DNA of 52,751 nt from Prevotella sp. (GTDB lineage: Bacteria; Bacteroidota; Bacteroidia; Bacteroidales; Bacteroidaceae), in NCBI GenBank assembly GCA_017430675.1, contig JAFRMM010000157.1, positions 1-52,751 of the forward strand, read 5' to 3'. The position numbers and the translations under genes were made by a program. The notes below the pieces were generated by a model, which saw nothing but the letters and a program-made list of their open reading frames with translations, did no database searches and was not told where the DNA came from. Below are positions 16,201 through 26,390 of this stretch, in pieces; position 1 is the first letter of the stretch; each line of letters begins with the position of its first letter.

Positions 16201-17334
16201 ATGATTGAAATTCGTGAGGTAACAACCCAAAAAGAACTGAAACGGTTTGTGCAGTTCTACTACGACCTGTATCGTGGCAACGACTGTGCCGTGCCCTTCC
16301 TGTATTTCGACGAGATGGCGACGTTGCGCAGCGATAAGAATCCTTCGTTTGAGTGTTGTGAGTCGGCCTACTTCCTGGCCTATCAGGACGGCAGGGTCGT
16401 GGGGCGCGTGGCGGCGATCATTAACCACAGGGCCAACGAGCGCTGGGACTGCCATCAGGTGCGCTTCGGATGGTTCGACTTCATCGACGACCTCGAGGTT
16501 TCAACGGCCTTGCTGAAGGCTGTCGAGGACTGGGGTAAGGCCAGGGGCATGGTGGAGATAGCCGGTCCACTGGGCTTTATCGACACCGACCGTGAGGGTA
16601 TGCTCGTGGAGGGCTTCGACCAGTTGGCCTCGATGTACGTGAACTACAACTACCCCTACTATCCACAGCACATGGAGCAGATGGACGGTTTCAAGAAGGA
16701 CAACGACTACGTGGAGTGCAAGGTGAAGGTGCCCGAGAAGGTGCCCGAGAAGTTCTCGAAGGTCACGGAGATGGTGCGCCGCCGCTACGGGCTGAGAGTG
16801 CATAAGTTCACCCGCCACGAACTGATTCAGGAGGGCTACGGGCGCAAGGTGTTCGACCTGCTCAACGCCACGTATAAGGATCTCTACGGTTTCAGCCAAC
16901 TCTCGGACAAGCAGATTGACAAACTCGTGAACGACTATATCAAGATTGCTGACCTGAATCTTGTCACCGCCATCATGGACGGCGACAAGATGGTGGGCTT
17001 CGGCATTACGTTCCCCTCTTTTTCAAAGGCCCTCCAGAAGACGTGTGACGGCCGGCTGTTCCCCTTTGGCTGGTGGCATGTGCTGAAGATCTTGAAGTGG
17101 CACCAGACGCCCGTAGTGGATCTGCTGTTGATTGGCGTGCTACCAGAATACCGTTCGAAGGGCGCCAATGCCCTGATCTTCGACGACCTGATCCGCCAGT
17201 TCCAGGCCTACGGCTTCGAGTGGGCAGAGACAGGCCCCCAGATGGAGACCAACGAGGGTGTGCTCTCCCAGTGGCAGTACCTGGAAGCCATCATCCACCG
17301 TCGTCACCGCTGTTACAGGAAACTCCTGGGATGA
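16201..17334 (+). CDS. GNAT-fold acyltransferase-like protein, 377 aa
   Basis: The start MIEIREVTTQKELKRFVQFY follows the consensus promoter. The protein looks like the large GNAT-like family of Bacteroidetes with two acetyltransferase-type halves: an N-terminal half with FLAYQDGRVVGRVAAIIN (strands 3-4) and a C-terminal half with LIGVLPEYRSKGANALIF, which resembles the acetyl-CoA pyrophosphate loop. The substrate is unknown. It has no signal peptide and is monocistronic. It ends inside a perfect 11-bp hairpin shared with the convergent esterase gene. Confidence 0.8.
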   Translation: MIEIREVTTQKELKRFVQFYYDLYRGNDCAVPFLYFDEMATLRSDKNPSFECCESAYFLAYQDGRVVGRVAAIINHRANERWDCHQVRFGWFDFIDDLEVSTALLKAVEDWGKARGMVEIAGPLGFIDTDREGMLVEGFDQLASMYVNYNYPYYPQHMEQMDGFKKDNDYVECKVKVPEKVPEKFSKVTEMVRRRYGLRVHKFTRHELIQEGYGRKVFDLLNATYKDLYGFSQLSDKQIDKLVNDYIKIADLNLVTAIMDGDKMVGFGITFPSFSKALQKTCDGRLFPFGWWHVLKILKWHQTPVVDLLLIGVLPEYRSKGANALIFDDLIRQFQAYGFEWAETGPQMETNEGVLSQWQYLEAIIHRRHRCYRKLLG

Positions 17335-17353
17335 TTGTTATGCATCCCAGGAG
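17323..17353. terminator. Bidirectional hairpin between GNAT and esterase genes
   Basis: CTCCTGGGATG (17323-17333) and CATCCCAGGAG (17343-17353) are perfectly complementary with a 9-nt loop. The stem includes the end of the forward gene and lies 16 bp past the end of the reverse one, so it can serve both. Confidence 0.65.
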
Positions 17354-17369
17354 TCGGGAATGAGTTTGC

Positions 17370-18902
17370 TTATTTCCTGGGAGCACCAGGGGCACCGAAG
17401 GGGAAGCCCTGTGGCTGAGGTGCAATCTCAGGATCACCGAAGAAGGAAGCCTCGGCATCCTTGTCGTTGAGTTTGAACACCATGAACTTTGGTGTCTTCT
17501 CCGTGCAGGGAGCCCATGCGCCGCCCTGAGGACCGTTGGGATTGCTGTACTTGGCGAAGTTAGTCCATGCGGTGAGCATCTTCTCGGAGAGATCCCAGTC
17601 GCCCTGAGTCCAGGGACGCCAGCAGTGCTTCAGGCTCTTGAACACGAACCACAGGTCACTGCTGTGGAAAGCACCCTTCAGACGGACGGTCACCTCGGGA
17701 TGGCTGCCGTCATCGGGCAACGGACGGGCGAACTCGTATGCCCAGGCCTTGCCGCCCTTCTGCTCGCGAACCTTACAGAACTCGGCAATGTTGGGAGCCA
17801 TATTACCCATATCGTTGAGGGTGAAGCCAATCATATAAGGAACGTCGGCCAGGGTACCACCGCGCGTGGCATCGTCGAAACTCTTCTCACTGACATAGCC
17901 GTCGATCATCGGCATGAAGGGTAGGCCACGGCGCATGAACGCCATCGGACCGCTGGGCTGCTGACCATCATCGTTCACCTGATAGTAGAGGGTGGGAAGG
18001 GCGAAGATCGTCTCGGTGGATGCTGCGCGCATCTTCTCCAGATCGGTCAGGCCTGCCCAGTCGAACACCTTCTTGGCGTTGGCCTCGGCATCGGCAAACG
18101 TGCCGCCACTGTAACGGGCACCAATCGGGTTACCGTTGGCATCGGGGATGCTGAGGCCTTGGGCACTCATAATGACGGCCTTGTGGAACAGACCGCGGGC
18201 CAACGGCGACTCACAGAGGGTTCGCACGCTACCGCCACCGGCACTCTGTCCGAAGATGGTGACGTTATCGGGATCACCACCGAACTGCTCAATGTTCTTC
18301 TTGATCCATTTCAGGGCCTCGATCTGGTCGAGGATACCGTAGTTGCCTGACACATGGTGCGGACTCTCAGCCGTCAGGGCCGGGTGTACGAGGAAGCCGA
18401 ACACGCCGAGGCGGTAGTTGATGGAGACGAGCACCACGTCCTTGGCACCCCACTCCTGACCGTCGAACTCAGGCTCTGAGCCGAAGCCCTCACGGTAGCC
18501 ACCACCATGGATCCACAGGGCCACAGGCAGTTTCTTGCCGACCTGTCCAGGAGCCTTCGTCCAGACGTTCAGATACAGACAGTCCTCGCTGAAAGCGGCC
18601 TCCTTGCCGTAGCCCCACTCTGTATAGTAGCCGCCAGTATATTGGATGGCCTGGAAACTTGGGCGTCCGAAGGTGTCACAGATCTTCACACCCTTCCAGG
18701 GCACGACGGGCTGCGGCTCCCTCCAGCGGTTCTCCCTGATGGGAGGTGCGGCGTAGGGGATGCCACGATAGACAAACACGTCAGGATGATCATCGGCTAA
18801 CACGCCCTGAACCTGACCACCTTCGATCGACAACACGGGGTTTTCTGCTGCCCGAGCAGATACTGCCACCAAGAGCAGAAGAGGCAAAAACAGTTTTTTC
18901 AT
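17370..18902 (-). CDS. Secreted type-B carboxylesterase, 510 aa
   Basis: A signal peptide (MKKLFLPLLLLVAVSARAAE) precedes a complete alpha/beta-hydrolase of the COesterase family. The oxyanion-hole motif is WIHGGGYREGFG, the nucleophile is in FGQSAGGGS, and GAFHSSDLWFVF supplies the likely catalytic His. EDCLYLNVW is a family signature. Such enzymes in polysaccharide utilization loci remove acetyl or hydroxycinnamoyl groups from plant glycans; this substrate range is inferred from context. The gene lies 79 bp downstream of the HTCS gene in the same direction, so it may be co-expressed, although a separate promoter is possible. No clear -7 box is visible. Confidence 0.88.
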   Translation of the reverse strand: MKKLFLPLLLLVAVSARAAENPVLSIEGGQVQGVLADDHPDVFVYRGIPYAAPPIRENRWREPQPVVPWKGVKICDTFGRPSFQAIQYTGGYYTEWGYGKEAAFSEDCLYLNVWTKAPGQVGKKLPVALWIHGGGYREGFGSEPEFDGQEWGAKDVVLVSINYRLGVFGFLVHPALTAESPHHVSGNYGILDQIEALKWIKKNIEQFGGDPDNVTIFGQSAGGGSVRTLCESPLARGLFHKAVIMSAQGLSIPDANGNPIGARYSGGTFADAEANAKKVFDWAGLTDLEKMRAASTETIFALPTLYYQVNDDGQQPSGPMAFMRRGLPFMPMIDGYVSEKSFDDATRGGTLADVPYMIGFTLNDMGNMAPNIAEFCKVREQKGGKAWAYEFARPLPDDGSHPEVTVRLKGAFHSSDLWFVFKSLKHCWRPWTQGDWDLSEKMLTAWTNFAKYSNPNGPQGGAWAPCTEKTPKFMVFKLNDKDAEASFFGDPEIAPQPQGFPFGAPGAPRK

Positions 18903-18981
18903 AAGTTAGTTTAAACTAATTGTACAATTGATTAGGTAATAATATCGTTACTTAGACGCCAAAACAAACAAAAGGTTTAAT

Positions 18982-21900
18982 TCATTTTTTCTGGCGGATG
19001 TCAGTCGGACGGATGCCGAACTGTTTCTGGAAGCATTTCGTGAAGTAGGACGGATTGGAGAAACCTACCATATAGCCTACCTCACTCACGGAATACTTAT
19101 TCTCCTGCAACAGTTGGGCGGCACGCTTCAGGCGGACGATCTGGATCATCTCGTTGGGCGTGACATCGGCCAGAGTCTTGATCTTCGCAAAGAGACCGCT
19201 GCGGCTGATATTCAGTTGCTCGGCCAGGAAATTGACGTTGAGTTCGGAGTTGGAGAAGTTCTCCTCGATCAACTTGTTCATCCTCGCCAGGAACTCGTTG
19301 TCGGTAGGATTATTGGCAATCTCCGTCACTGGCTCCAGGGGCTGGGTGGAGAACTTCTCGATCAGTCGGCGGCGCATCTCCAGCATGTTGCGGATACAGG
19401 CTTCGAGATACTGCACGGAGAAGGGCTTCTCGATATAGGTGTCGGCACCTACGTCCATGCCCTCCACCTTCGAGTCGTCGTCGGTCTTGGCCGTCAGCAT
19501 CACAAAGGGGATATGGCTGGTCAGCGGGTTATGGCGCACGCGGCGGCAGAACTCCGCCCCGTCCATACGAGGCATCATCCAGTCGCTGATGATGATATTC
19601 ACCTCATGTCTGCTCAGCAGGTCGAGGGCTTCGATGCCGTCCCCCGCCGTGATGACCTTGTATTTGTCGCGGAAGTTCTGGTCCAGGAAATCGCGCATGT
19701 CTTCAGAGTCCTCGACGATGAGCATCGTGGGGAGGTGGCCGGTAGTGACAGCCGGTAAGTGGTTATCGCCTCGCTCTGTAGTGACAGGCTCCGCACGGCC
19801 TTCCTGCTTGGCTTGTACGGGAACGTCTTCTTGGCCTATCTCTTTCACCACATCAGGCGTTTCCTCCTGTTTCACCGGCAGGACGACGGTGAAGGCAGAC
19901 CCTCTTCCCACCTCCGACCTCACGGAGATCTCCCCGTGATGCTGATCGACGATATTCTTCACGATGTTAAGTCCGATGCCAGTGCCCGGCTTGTTGCCCT
20001 CAGCCTGGAAGAACGGATCGAAGATACGGCGCTGGTCTTCCTCCCTGATGCCGACGCCATTATCGCTGACCTCGATACGGAAGTGCTCGCCGTCGGGCTC
20101 CACCATACATCTCAGCCGCACGTCGTCCTTCGTATATTTGTTGGCGTTGGTCAGCAGATTGCTGATCACCTTCGTGATGGCCTCCTTGTCGATCATGGCC
20201 GTGAACCGCTCATCAGGATAGTCAACGACAAACCGCTTACCGCCCTGCTCAAACGTCGGGGCGAAACGCTCACTGATGGACCGTATCAACTCATGGATAT
20301 TCTGTGGGGCGAAATGCATCACCAGCATCAGTTCCTCCACCTTGCGGAAGTCGAGCAGTTGGTTGACCAGTTCTAAGAGACGGTGGGCATTGCGGTCGAT
20401 GACCTTCATGTCGTCGGAAGGTGAGCCTTTCTTCATGATCTTCTCCAAGGGGCCGATGATGAGTGAGACGGGTGTACGTATCTCGTGGGCGATCATCGTG
20501 AAGAACTTCAGACGGGCCTCGCGCACTTCCTTTTCCTTTTCCTCGTTCAGTCGCAGCATCTCCCGCTGGTGCTGGCGTTCGGCCCGTTTCAGGCGGAAGT
20601 GCACGTATTGCCAGATGAGCACTCCTAACAGCAGGAGATAGAAGACCTTGGCATACCAACTCCACCAGAAGGGCGGATGCACCACTATCTTCAGTGCTGC
20701 CTCGCGGTCGCTCCACACCCCATCGTTGTTCGTGGCCTTCACACGGAAGGTATAGGTACCCGCGGGCAGGTTCGTATAGGTGGCACGGCTCTGGTTGCCG
20801 ATGTAGTTCCAGTCGCGGTCGAAACCCTCCATCATGTAGGCATACTGGTTCTTTTCCGGCGAACAGTAACTCAGTGAGGCGAACGAGAAGGTCACCATCC
20901 TGGCATCATCGTAGCCGAGCGTCAGTTCCTTAGTATGTGAGAGGTCGAGGGGCAGTCCTGTGGCGGTCTGCTCCTCACGGTTCAGGATACCCATGGCGGT
21001 GATATACACGGGCGGCATCACCGTGTTGGCCTTAATCTGGTAGGGGTAGAAGGCATTGAAGCCGCTGGTGCTGCCGAAGTAGATGCGTCCGTCGCTGGCT
21101 TTCAAGCCGGCATTCGGCTGAAACTGTTCGCTGACGAGTCCGTCGTAAAGTGTGAAGCGCTGTGCCTGCGGGCGTGTCAGTGTTTCGTCTTCCACTTTCA
21201 TGTCGTCTGCTCCTGGCTCATATCTCACGATACCTCGCTCCGTCGAGAGCCACAGGGCCCCATTGTCTTCGATGATGTCCATGATGTTGTGACTGGGCAC
21301 TTCAAGGGAGATGCGATCAAAGCAATCCCGTTTCGTGTCGTAGCGGCACAGTCCGCCGAGCGTGCCTATCCACAGCCGCCCTCTCTCATCTACCAGCGCA
21401 CAGTTTACCTGGTCGCTGGGCAGTGAATACTTGTCTTTGTCGTTATGCCGGTATTGCTTAAGTTGCTTGTCCCTCACGCCATAGCGCCACAGACCGTTGC
21501 CTTGAGTGGAGATCCACAGACCTGTTTTCCAGTCTTCGTCGATGTCGATGACCATCGCATCCGTCTTGCCGATATGTTCGAAACTGTTCTCCGTACGGTT
21601 GTAGAAGTTCAGACCGTCCATCGTACCCACCCATGTCCAACCGCGTATGTCGGTATAGAGAGCATAGCAACTGGCGTTGTCGAGCGAGTGAGGATCCTGT
21701 GTCTGCGTGTATTGGCGCAGTGTGCCCGTCTCGATGTTCAGCACCTGTACACCGTTGGTATAGGTACCTATCCACAGTTCGTCGCCGTTGAAACAGAGGG
21801 CATGGGTGTTCTGTTGCGACAGTACGTCCTGATGTGGATAGTCCCTGAACTGTCTGGCCTTCGGGTCGTAGCACATCAAGCCGCCGTCGTCGCTGGCTAT

Positions 21901-23007
21901 CCAGATACGGCCGTACTTGTCTTCACAGAACCGTGAGATGACGTTGCCCCGCAGTCCCGTCTCGATGGAGAAGGCCTCGAAGCGTTTGCCCACGGGAGAG
22001 ATATAGTGTACACCGCCATAGAACGTGCCGATCCACAGACCGCCCTCCGTATCACTGGTGATGGCATACACGAAACGGTCACTCTGCTTGTTATGTTGCA
22101 TCTGCAGGTCGTCGATGAGCCATGTCCACTCCCGTGTCTTCGGGTTCAGGCTGATCACGCCGTCGTCACAGCCGATGCAGAGGCAGTCGTCACTGCGCTG
22201 GAAAAGCGTATGGATATGGTTGCCTACCTTTGTCTGGGCAGGATTTAGCACCTGCTCCAATCGTCCGTCACTGTGCATCAGCAGCAGACCGTCCTCCCAG
22301 GTGCCGACCCAGATCTGTCCGTCGCGGGTCTGCAGCATCCGCAGTCCACCGTAGTCTTTGGGCACACCAGACGGCGAAGCCGGCTGGCCGTCGTAACTGA
22401 TGCTGACGGGTTCGAACTGGTCATGCAGACGGTTCAGCCGCAGGATGGCCGGAGAGCCCCAGTTTGTGATGGTCCAGATCTGGTTGGCGTTGTCAATGAG
22501 TATATCGGCCACTCCTTTGTAGTCTGTCTTCAGTTGATACTGCTTTGCCTGTCCCATCCTCAGGGCGTATCGCCACACGCCGTCTCCCATCGTGGCCACC
22601 CACAGGTTTCCCTGCTTATCTACTGAGAGATGTGTCACCGTCGAGTGGATGTCCATTGGCAGTCTGGTAAACTGCATCTCCGTGGAACCAGCCTCTCTCC
22701 TCAGGCGATAGACGCCATTCTCCGTGCCGGCATAGACAACTCCCTCGTATGTCAGCAGCGCCGAAATGTACTGGTTCATGCCCAGTTCCGCGATGCGATA
22801 GGTCTGCACCAGAACACCATCGTATCGGCAGAGACCGTTGTCGGTGCCGAACCACATGAAGCCGTACTTGTCCTGCTCAATGTTACGCACGGCATTGGCG
22901 GCCAGTCCATCGTTCATCGTGATGTTACGGTAGCGGTAGTCGTCCTTGCCCTGCGATGGCAGGGTCAGGAGTAAGAATGATATGGTTAGTAGTAAGACTC
23001 GTCTCAT
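18982..23007 (-). CDS. Hybrid two-component system regulator (HTCS), 1341 aa
   Basis: Domain order: signal peptide (1-20); fourteen or so periplasmic beta-propeller repeats (about 25-640, with repeated W-x-G-T motifs such as FMWFGTDNGL); a Y_Y_Y domain (about 690-765); a membrane helix (FYLLLLGVLIWQYV); HisKA with IAHEIRTPVSLI; a HATPase with the NANKYT, DNGVGI and GTGIGLNI boxes; a receiver domain (starting near 1092; IISDWMMPRMDG, phospho-Asp near 1141); and an AraC-type DNA-binding domain (about 1239-1341). HTCS proteins bind an oligosaccharide in the periplasm and activate their utilization locus. It is the only such regulator in the window and the likely binder of the GACGAT operators at 26426-26458 and 36228-36310. 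Confidence 0.96.
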   Translation of the reverse strand: MRRVLLLTISFLLLTLPSQGKDDYRYRNITMNDGLAANAVRNIEQDKYGFMWFGTDNGLCRYDGVLVQTYRIAELGMNQYISALLTYEGVVYAGTENGVYRLRREAGSTEMQFTRLPMDIHSTVTHLSVDKQGNLWVATMGDGVWRYALRMGQAKQYQLKTDYKGVADILIDNANQIWTITNWGSPAILRLNRLHDQFEPVSISYDGQPASPSGVPKDYGGLRMLQTRDGQIWVGTWEDGLLLMHSDGRLEQVLNPAQTKVGNHIHTLFQRSDDCLCIGCDDGVISLNPKTREWTWLIDDLQMQHNKQSDRFVYAITSDTEGGLWIGTFYGGVHYISPVGKRFEAFSIETGLRGNVISRFCEDKYGRIWIASDDGGLMCYDPKARQFRDYPHQDVLSQQNTHALCFNGDELWIGTYTNGVQVLNIETGTLRQYTQTQDPHSLDNASCYALYTDIRGWTWVGTMDGLNFYNRTENSFEHIGKTDAMVIDIDEDWKTGLWISTQGNGLWRYGVRDKQLKQYRHNDKDKYSLPSDQVNCALVDERGRLWIGTLGGLCRYDTKRDCFDRISLEVPSHNIMDIIEDNGALWLSTERGIVRYEPGADDMKVEDETLTRPQAQRFTLYDGLVSEQFQPNAGLKASDGRIYFGSTSGFNAFYPYQIKANTVMPPVYITAMGILNREEQTATGLPLDLSHTKELTLGYDDARMVTFSFASLSYCSPEKNQYAYMMEGFDRDWNYIGNQSRATYTNLPAGTYTFRVKATNNDGVWSDREAALKIVVHPPFWWSWYAKVFYLLLLGVLIWQYVHFRLKRAERQHQREMLRLNEEKEKEVREARLKFFTMIAHEIRTPVSLIIGPLEKIMKKGSPSDDMKVIDRNAHRLLELVNQLLDFRKVEELMLVMHFAPQNIHELIRSISERFAPTFEQGGKRFVVDYPDERFTAMIDKEAITKVISNLLTNANKYTKDDVRLRCMVEPDGEHFRIEVSDNGVGIREEDQRRIFDPFFQAEGNKPGTGIGLNIVKNIVDQHHGEISVRSEVGRGSAFTVVLPVKQEETPDVVKEIGQEDVPVQAKQEGRAEPVTTERGDNHLPAVTTGHLPTMLIVEDSEDMRDFLDQNFRDKYKVITAGDGIEALDLLSRHEVNIIISDWMMPRMDGAEFCRRVRHNPLTSHIPFVMLTAKTDDDSKVEGMDVGADTYIEKPFSVQYLEACIRNMLEMRRRLIEKFSTQPLEPVTEIANNPTDNEFLARMNKLIEENFSNSELNVNFLAEQLNISRSGLFAKIKTLADVTPNEMIQIVRLKRAAQLLQENKYSVSEVGYMVGFSNPSYFTKCFQKQFGIRPTDIRQKK

Positions 23008-23196
23008 TCATCACATGTTTTATGACATGCAAAATAAGCAAATCATCTTTAATAATCCAAGTCCAAGCCTACAGAATTAATGATAATTAACGCTATTGAT
23101 TTGGAATGTGGCTGAAGCGATAAACAAGCATGGGCATGAGGAACTCGTTGAATGGATTCTTTCCCCAAATCCTTTGGTTGTTTAAAAGAATATGCT

Positions 23197-23204
23197 TACC
23201 TTTG
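23197..23204 (+). promoter_or_regulatory. -7 box TACCTTTG of MgtC gene
   Basis: TACCTTTG lies 22 bp before the first usable ATG at 23227 and excludes the earlier ATG at 23152. The rest of 23008-23196 has no gene. Confidence 0.65.
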
Positions 23205-23226
23205 CAGACGACATAAGAACAATTCG

Positions 23227-23685
23227 ATGATGGATGAGATGACTTGGGAGTTTGTGCTCCGTATATTTGTGGCGGCACTGCTGGGCGGTGCGATTGGTCT
23301 GGAACGGGAATACCGGGCGAAGGAGGCGGGATTCCGCACGCACTTCCTCGTAGCACTTGGTTCGGCCCTGTTCATGATTGTGTCGGCCTATGGCTTCGAG
23401 GGGGTGATGACGACGGCGGAGCACCGTTGGGACGTGTCACGCGTGGCAGCCCAGGTCGTCAGCGGCATCGGTTTCATCGGTGCGGGTACGATCATCTTCC
23501 AGAAGAGTGAGAATGCCGTGCGCGGACTGACGACGGCTGCCGGCCTGTGGGTGACGGCCGCCATCGGTCTGGCCTGTGGAGGTGGCTTGTATGTTCTCTC
23601 CGCCGCCGCCACCGTGCTGGTGCTCTTCGGACTGGAGGCCTTTAACTTCATCCTCCACAAGTTCGACAAGCACCGTCAGGCTTAA
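23227..23685 (+). CDS. MgtC/SapB-family membrane protein, 152 aa
   Basis: The N-terminal segment FVLRIFVAALLGGAIGLEREYRAKEAGFRTH contains the GxIGLERE and RTH signature of MgtC/SapB proteins. Four hydrophobic helices follow, including GIGFIGAGTIIF and GLTTAAGLWVTAAIGLACG. There is no C-terminal ACT domain, so it is the short form. MgtC proteins are linked to magnesium homeostasis and modulation of ATP synthase, but short forms are poorly understood. It is oriented against its neighbours, and its stop codon overlaps that of the DUF6055 gene through the shared TTAA. Its place inside a utilization locus is probably accidental. Confidence 0.9.
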   Translation: MMDEMTWEFVLRIFVAALLGGAIGLEREYRAKEAGFRTHFLVALGSALFMIVSAYGFEGVMTTAEHRWDVSRVAAQVVSGIGFIGAGTIIFQKSENAVRGLTTAAGLWVTAAIGLACGGGLYVLSAAATVLVLFGLEAFNFILHKFDKHRQA

Positions 23686-24965
23686 GGATTGCTGACCCAG
23701 AACTCGTAGGGGAAGTCTTCGAGTTCGGCCTTCGGCGGCTCGGGGTTCTCCTCGCTGGGCATGGGAATCATGTAGTGCTCCTCGGGGGCTCCCATCACAA
23801 TCAGATAGAGATGTTTCAGCGTTTTGCCTGCCGGCACTTCGAAGTGCTCGGCATTGATGTCGCTGTAGATTTCTTCATCATCGGTGGTGATGCCAGTCAG
23901 AGCATGGAGATTGCTCATGCCACGAACTTCTACTTTGACGGGTTTCTGGATATCCACCAGACTGTCGAGCAGGATGGCATTGAAACCGTACTCTTCGGGG
24001 AAGTGCTTGGGCCTGTTGCCGCCGCCAACCCTGTATGAGCCGTCACCGTGGGTCAGTTCTGTATTAAAGGTGCAGGCATACTTCCGTGTCTCCTTACGGG
24101 CATGCTTGAAGTCGAAGTTCACTAAGTGCTGATAACCGCGCAGCATCTCGCGGTTGAATTCATCCTGCGAGAGACCGTACATGCGTTTATAGGTCATCAC
24201 GGGGTCCTCGCCTATCCTGCCCTGCCGATAGAGTTCGGCTATCGACTTCCGGCCGTGCAGGTCGCTCCACCATTGGATGACGTAGGGCGAGTGGTAGATG
24301 TTCTCCAGATGTAGGTAGGCCTTATGGGTGAGTTGCTTGAAGGCCTCGAAGTGGTAGTTCTCGTCGGTGAGCCAGTCGGGGTTCACCTGCCAGAGCATCC
24401 ATTGCGAGGTCATCTCGAAGAAACCGCTACCGCCCCAGGCATCGCCCACCGAGTCGGCTGGTATCTGGAGTTGGAAGGAGTGACCCAGTTCGTGGGCCAT
24501 GCAGTTCATCTTCGTATCCTGGATGCGGTTGGGCGCCACCCAGAGGGCACCGATGTAGTTGTCGTAGGTGCCGCCGTAGGCCGTACCGTCGAGGGAGTAC
24601 ATCACCATGACCATCATCTTATACTGGTCGGCCTTGGATTGGGGGCTTTGGTCGTTCTTCACAAAGCCGAGGGTGTCGCGGAAGAAGGTGTAGAACGACT
24701 GCACACGGTCGCACAGGTTTGTGAGGTTGAACTGCATGGGGTGACCGTCGAGCATGGGCGGGTTGCTGGTGTGCTGTCCGAAACCACGCTCCCACATGAA
24801 GATGAGGTCGTCGGTCTCGACGCTCCGTTTGAAACTCCATTGCGAGGTATCTGCCTTGAGGTCCATCCCCCGCAGGTCCTCGGGGATGTAGATTCTCTTC
24901 TGTGCCTGCATCTGATTGAGCCATGCACATGCTACTAACATCAAAACAACGATTCTATTCATCAT
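23682..24965 (-). CDS. Secreted DUF6055-family putative zinc metallopeptidase, 427 aa
   Basis: The start is MMNRIVVLMLVACAW at 24965 (or one codon later), giving a signal peptide cleaved near MQA. The catalytic-looking motif MAHELGHSFQLQ (HELGH at 158-162) is followed by Glu at about 184 in FFEMTSQW, an HExxH-x21-E spacing like M60-type gluzincins. Conserved family blocks include YDNYIGALWVAP before the motif, and a C-terminal beta domain. The same fold appears in the larger protein at 27175-29514. It lies 23 bp downstream of the CotH gene in one operon controlled by the GACGAT operator. Peptidase activity is inferred from the motif, not shown. Confidence 0.8.
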   Translation of the reverse strand: MMNRIVVLMLVACAWLNQMQAQKRIYIPEDLRGMDLKADTSQWSFKRSVETDDLIFMWERGFGQHTSNPPMLDGHPMQFNLTNLCDRVQSFYTFFRDTLGFVKNDQSPQSKADQYKMMVMVMYSLDGTAYGGTYDNYIGALWVAPNRIQDTKMNCMAHELGHSFQLQIPADSVGDAWGGSGFFEMTSQWMLWQVNPDWLTDENYHFEAFKQLTHKAYLHLENIYHSPYVIQWWSDLHGRKSIAELYRQGRIGEDPVMTYKRMYGLSQDEFNREMLRGYQHLVNFDFKHARKETRKYACTFNTELTHGDGSYRVGGGNRPKHFPEEYGFNAILLDSLVDIQKPVKVEVRGMSNLHALTGITTDDEEIYSDINAEHFEVPAGKTLKHLYLIVMGAPEEHYMIPMPSEENPEPPKAELEDFPYEFWVSNP

Positions 24966-24988
24966 ACTGCCATTATCAATTTGTGTTC

Positions 24989-26368
24989 TTACTCTCCTGC
25001 GGGGTACCCGCTGACGATATTGTCCATATAGATGGTGCGGCTGTTCAGCCATTTCTCCATACGGTTGATCTCCGTCTGGTACTGCTTGTCGATGGGCCAC
25101 CGCTGGGCGTCGCGCTCCATCGCCTCGGCACAGGCCTCGGCATACTTCTTGGCCTCGGGCCAGAACTCCGCCATGATACGGGGGCGTATCTGCTTCCAGC
25201 GGGCTTTCACCTCACTGACGAACTGCCGGTTCTTCCACATGTCGGTGAAGAAACTCGACGTGTAGGTGTAGTTGCTGACGTGTCGGGCGGGATCGGTACC
25301 GAGCACTGTCTCACGATAGTCGCTGAAGAACTGATGGCCTGTCGTCATCTGTCCCCAGTCGAAGTCGAAGCCGGCATCGAAGTCCCAGAGCGGACCGTAG
25401 GTCCATTTCGCGCCCTCGCCTGCATCCTTATGGATGAAGATGCTGCGCGGGGCGGCCACCTCCACATTATAGATAAACTCCTGGATGAGCAGGTAGTCGA
25501 TCATCACGGGGATGTTCATCATTTTTGCCAAAGCGTCATAATCGTGGCTTTGGATAACGGATTCCAAGGTGGAGAGTTCTTCACGGGCAGCGTCGTCATT
25601 GCCAGATTTCACGCACACGGGCATCCTGTAGATCTTTGACCAGAAGTTATCTCCTGCGCCAGGAGATTCTCCTGGGCCGTCATCCACGTCGAGTGCAATC
25701 AGAAGACCCTCGTTCTTGTCGATATTTACGCGGTTCTTACCCTGCTCCACCTGTTCGGTGAGTTGGTAGAGTCCCTTGTAGTCGCCGTTGACGGTCAGTT
25801 CCACATAACGGGTATGGTTGGGGTAGGGGATGCCGAGTCCCTCGCCCATCCCGAAGACGAAGGTGTTCATCAGGTGCGTCGGGTCACGGTAGTTGGCCAG
25901 CAGCACCCAGTCCTTGTCGGCAGCCAGTCCGAGAATTTCTGCCTTTTCGTCGAGTTTCAGGCGGTAGGGCTTCTTCGGATACCACTCCCAGGTGGAGTTG
26001 CCGCGTCCACGGATGCGGCCCCGCCCCTCGTAGTTCCATACGGCGGTGTCGCTCTCAATCTTGATCATACAGCCGCGATAGTCGGCCTTGTCCTTGCTGG
26101 TGATGGCCATATTGCCGTCTACGGTGATGTCCATCCGTGCCACACAGTATTTCGCGGGATAGGTGGTCGTGGGCTGTTCGGGCGCCGGCTCTGCGGGCTT
26201 CACAGTGTCCTTTTGCTCCGTCGGTATCTCCGGCGTAGCAGGTGTCACGGGCTTCGGCTCTGGCAGGTCACCCTCCGATGAACAGGCGGCCATCAGCACG
26301 ACGGATAGACTAAAGAGTAGCAGCCTCTTCCTTGTACTAACGGTCAGTTTGTTGTCGTTTGTTGTCAT
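24989..26368 (-). CDS. CotH-kinase-like lipoprotein, 459 aa
   Basis: A signal peptide ends in the lipobox LMAACSS, followed by a Pro/Thr/Glu-rich linker (about 35-75) and a CotH-type atypical kinase domain: GRGRIRGRGNSTW, PYRLKLDEK, VLLANYRDPTHLMN, the catalytic-loop-like YLLIQEFIYNVE and the metal-binding WDFDAGFDFDWG. CotH of Bacillus phosphorylates spore-coat proteins; the role of secreted Bacteroidetes homologues is not established. The start was taken as MTTNDNK at 26368; MITMTT at 26377 is also possible, because the -7 box at 26391-26398 allows both. It is first gene of a two-gene operon with the DUF6055 protein. Confidence 0.85.
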   Translation of the reverse strand: MTTNDNKLTVSTRKRLLLFSLSVVLMAACSSEGDLPEPKPVTPATPEIPTEQKDTVKPAEPAPEQPTTTYPAKYCVARMDITVDGNMAITSKDKADYRGCMIKIESDTAVWNYEGRGRIRGRGNSTWEWYPKKPYRLKLDEKAEILGLAADKDWVLLANYRDPTHLMNTFVFGMGEGLGIPYPNHTRYVELTVNGDYKGLYQLTEQVEQGKNRVNIDKNEGLLIALDVDDGPGESPGAGDNFWSKIYRMPVCVKSGNDDAAREELSTLESVIQSHDYDALAKMMNIPVMIDYLLIQEFIYNVEVAAPRSIFIHKDAGEGAKWTYGPLWDFDAGFDFDWGQMTTGHQFFSDYRETVLGTDPARHVSNYTYTSSFFTDMWKNRQFVSEVKARWKQIRPRIMAEFWPEAKKYAEACAEAMERDAQRWPIDKQYQTEINRMEKWLNSRTIYMDNIVSGYPAGE

Positions 26369-26390
26369 TGTTATCATTGATTTCCGGCTG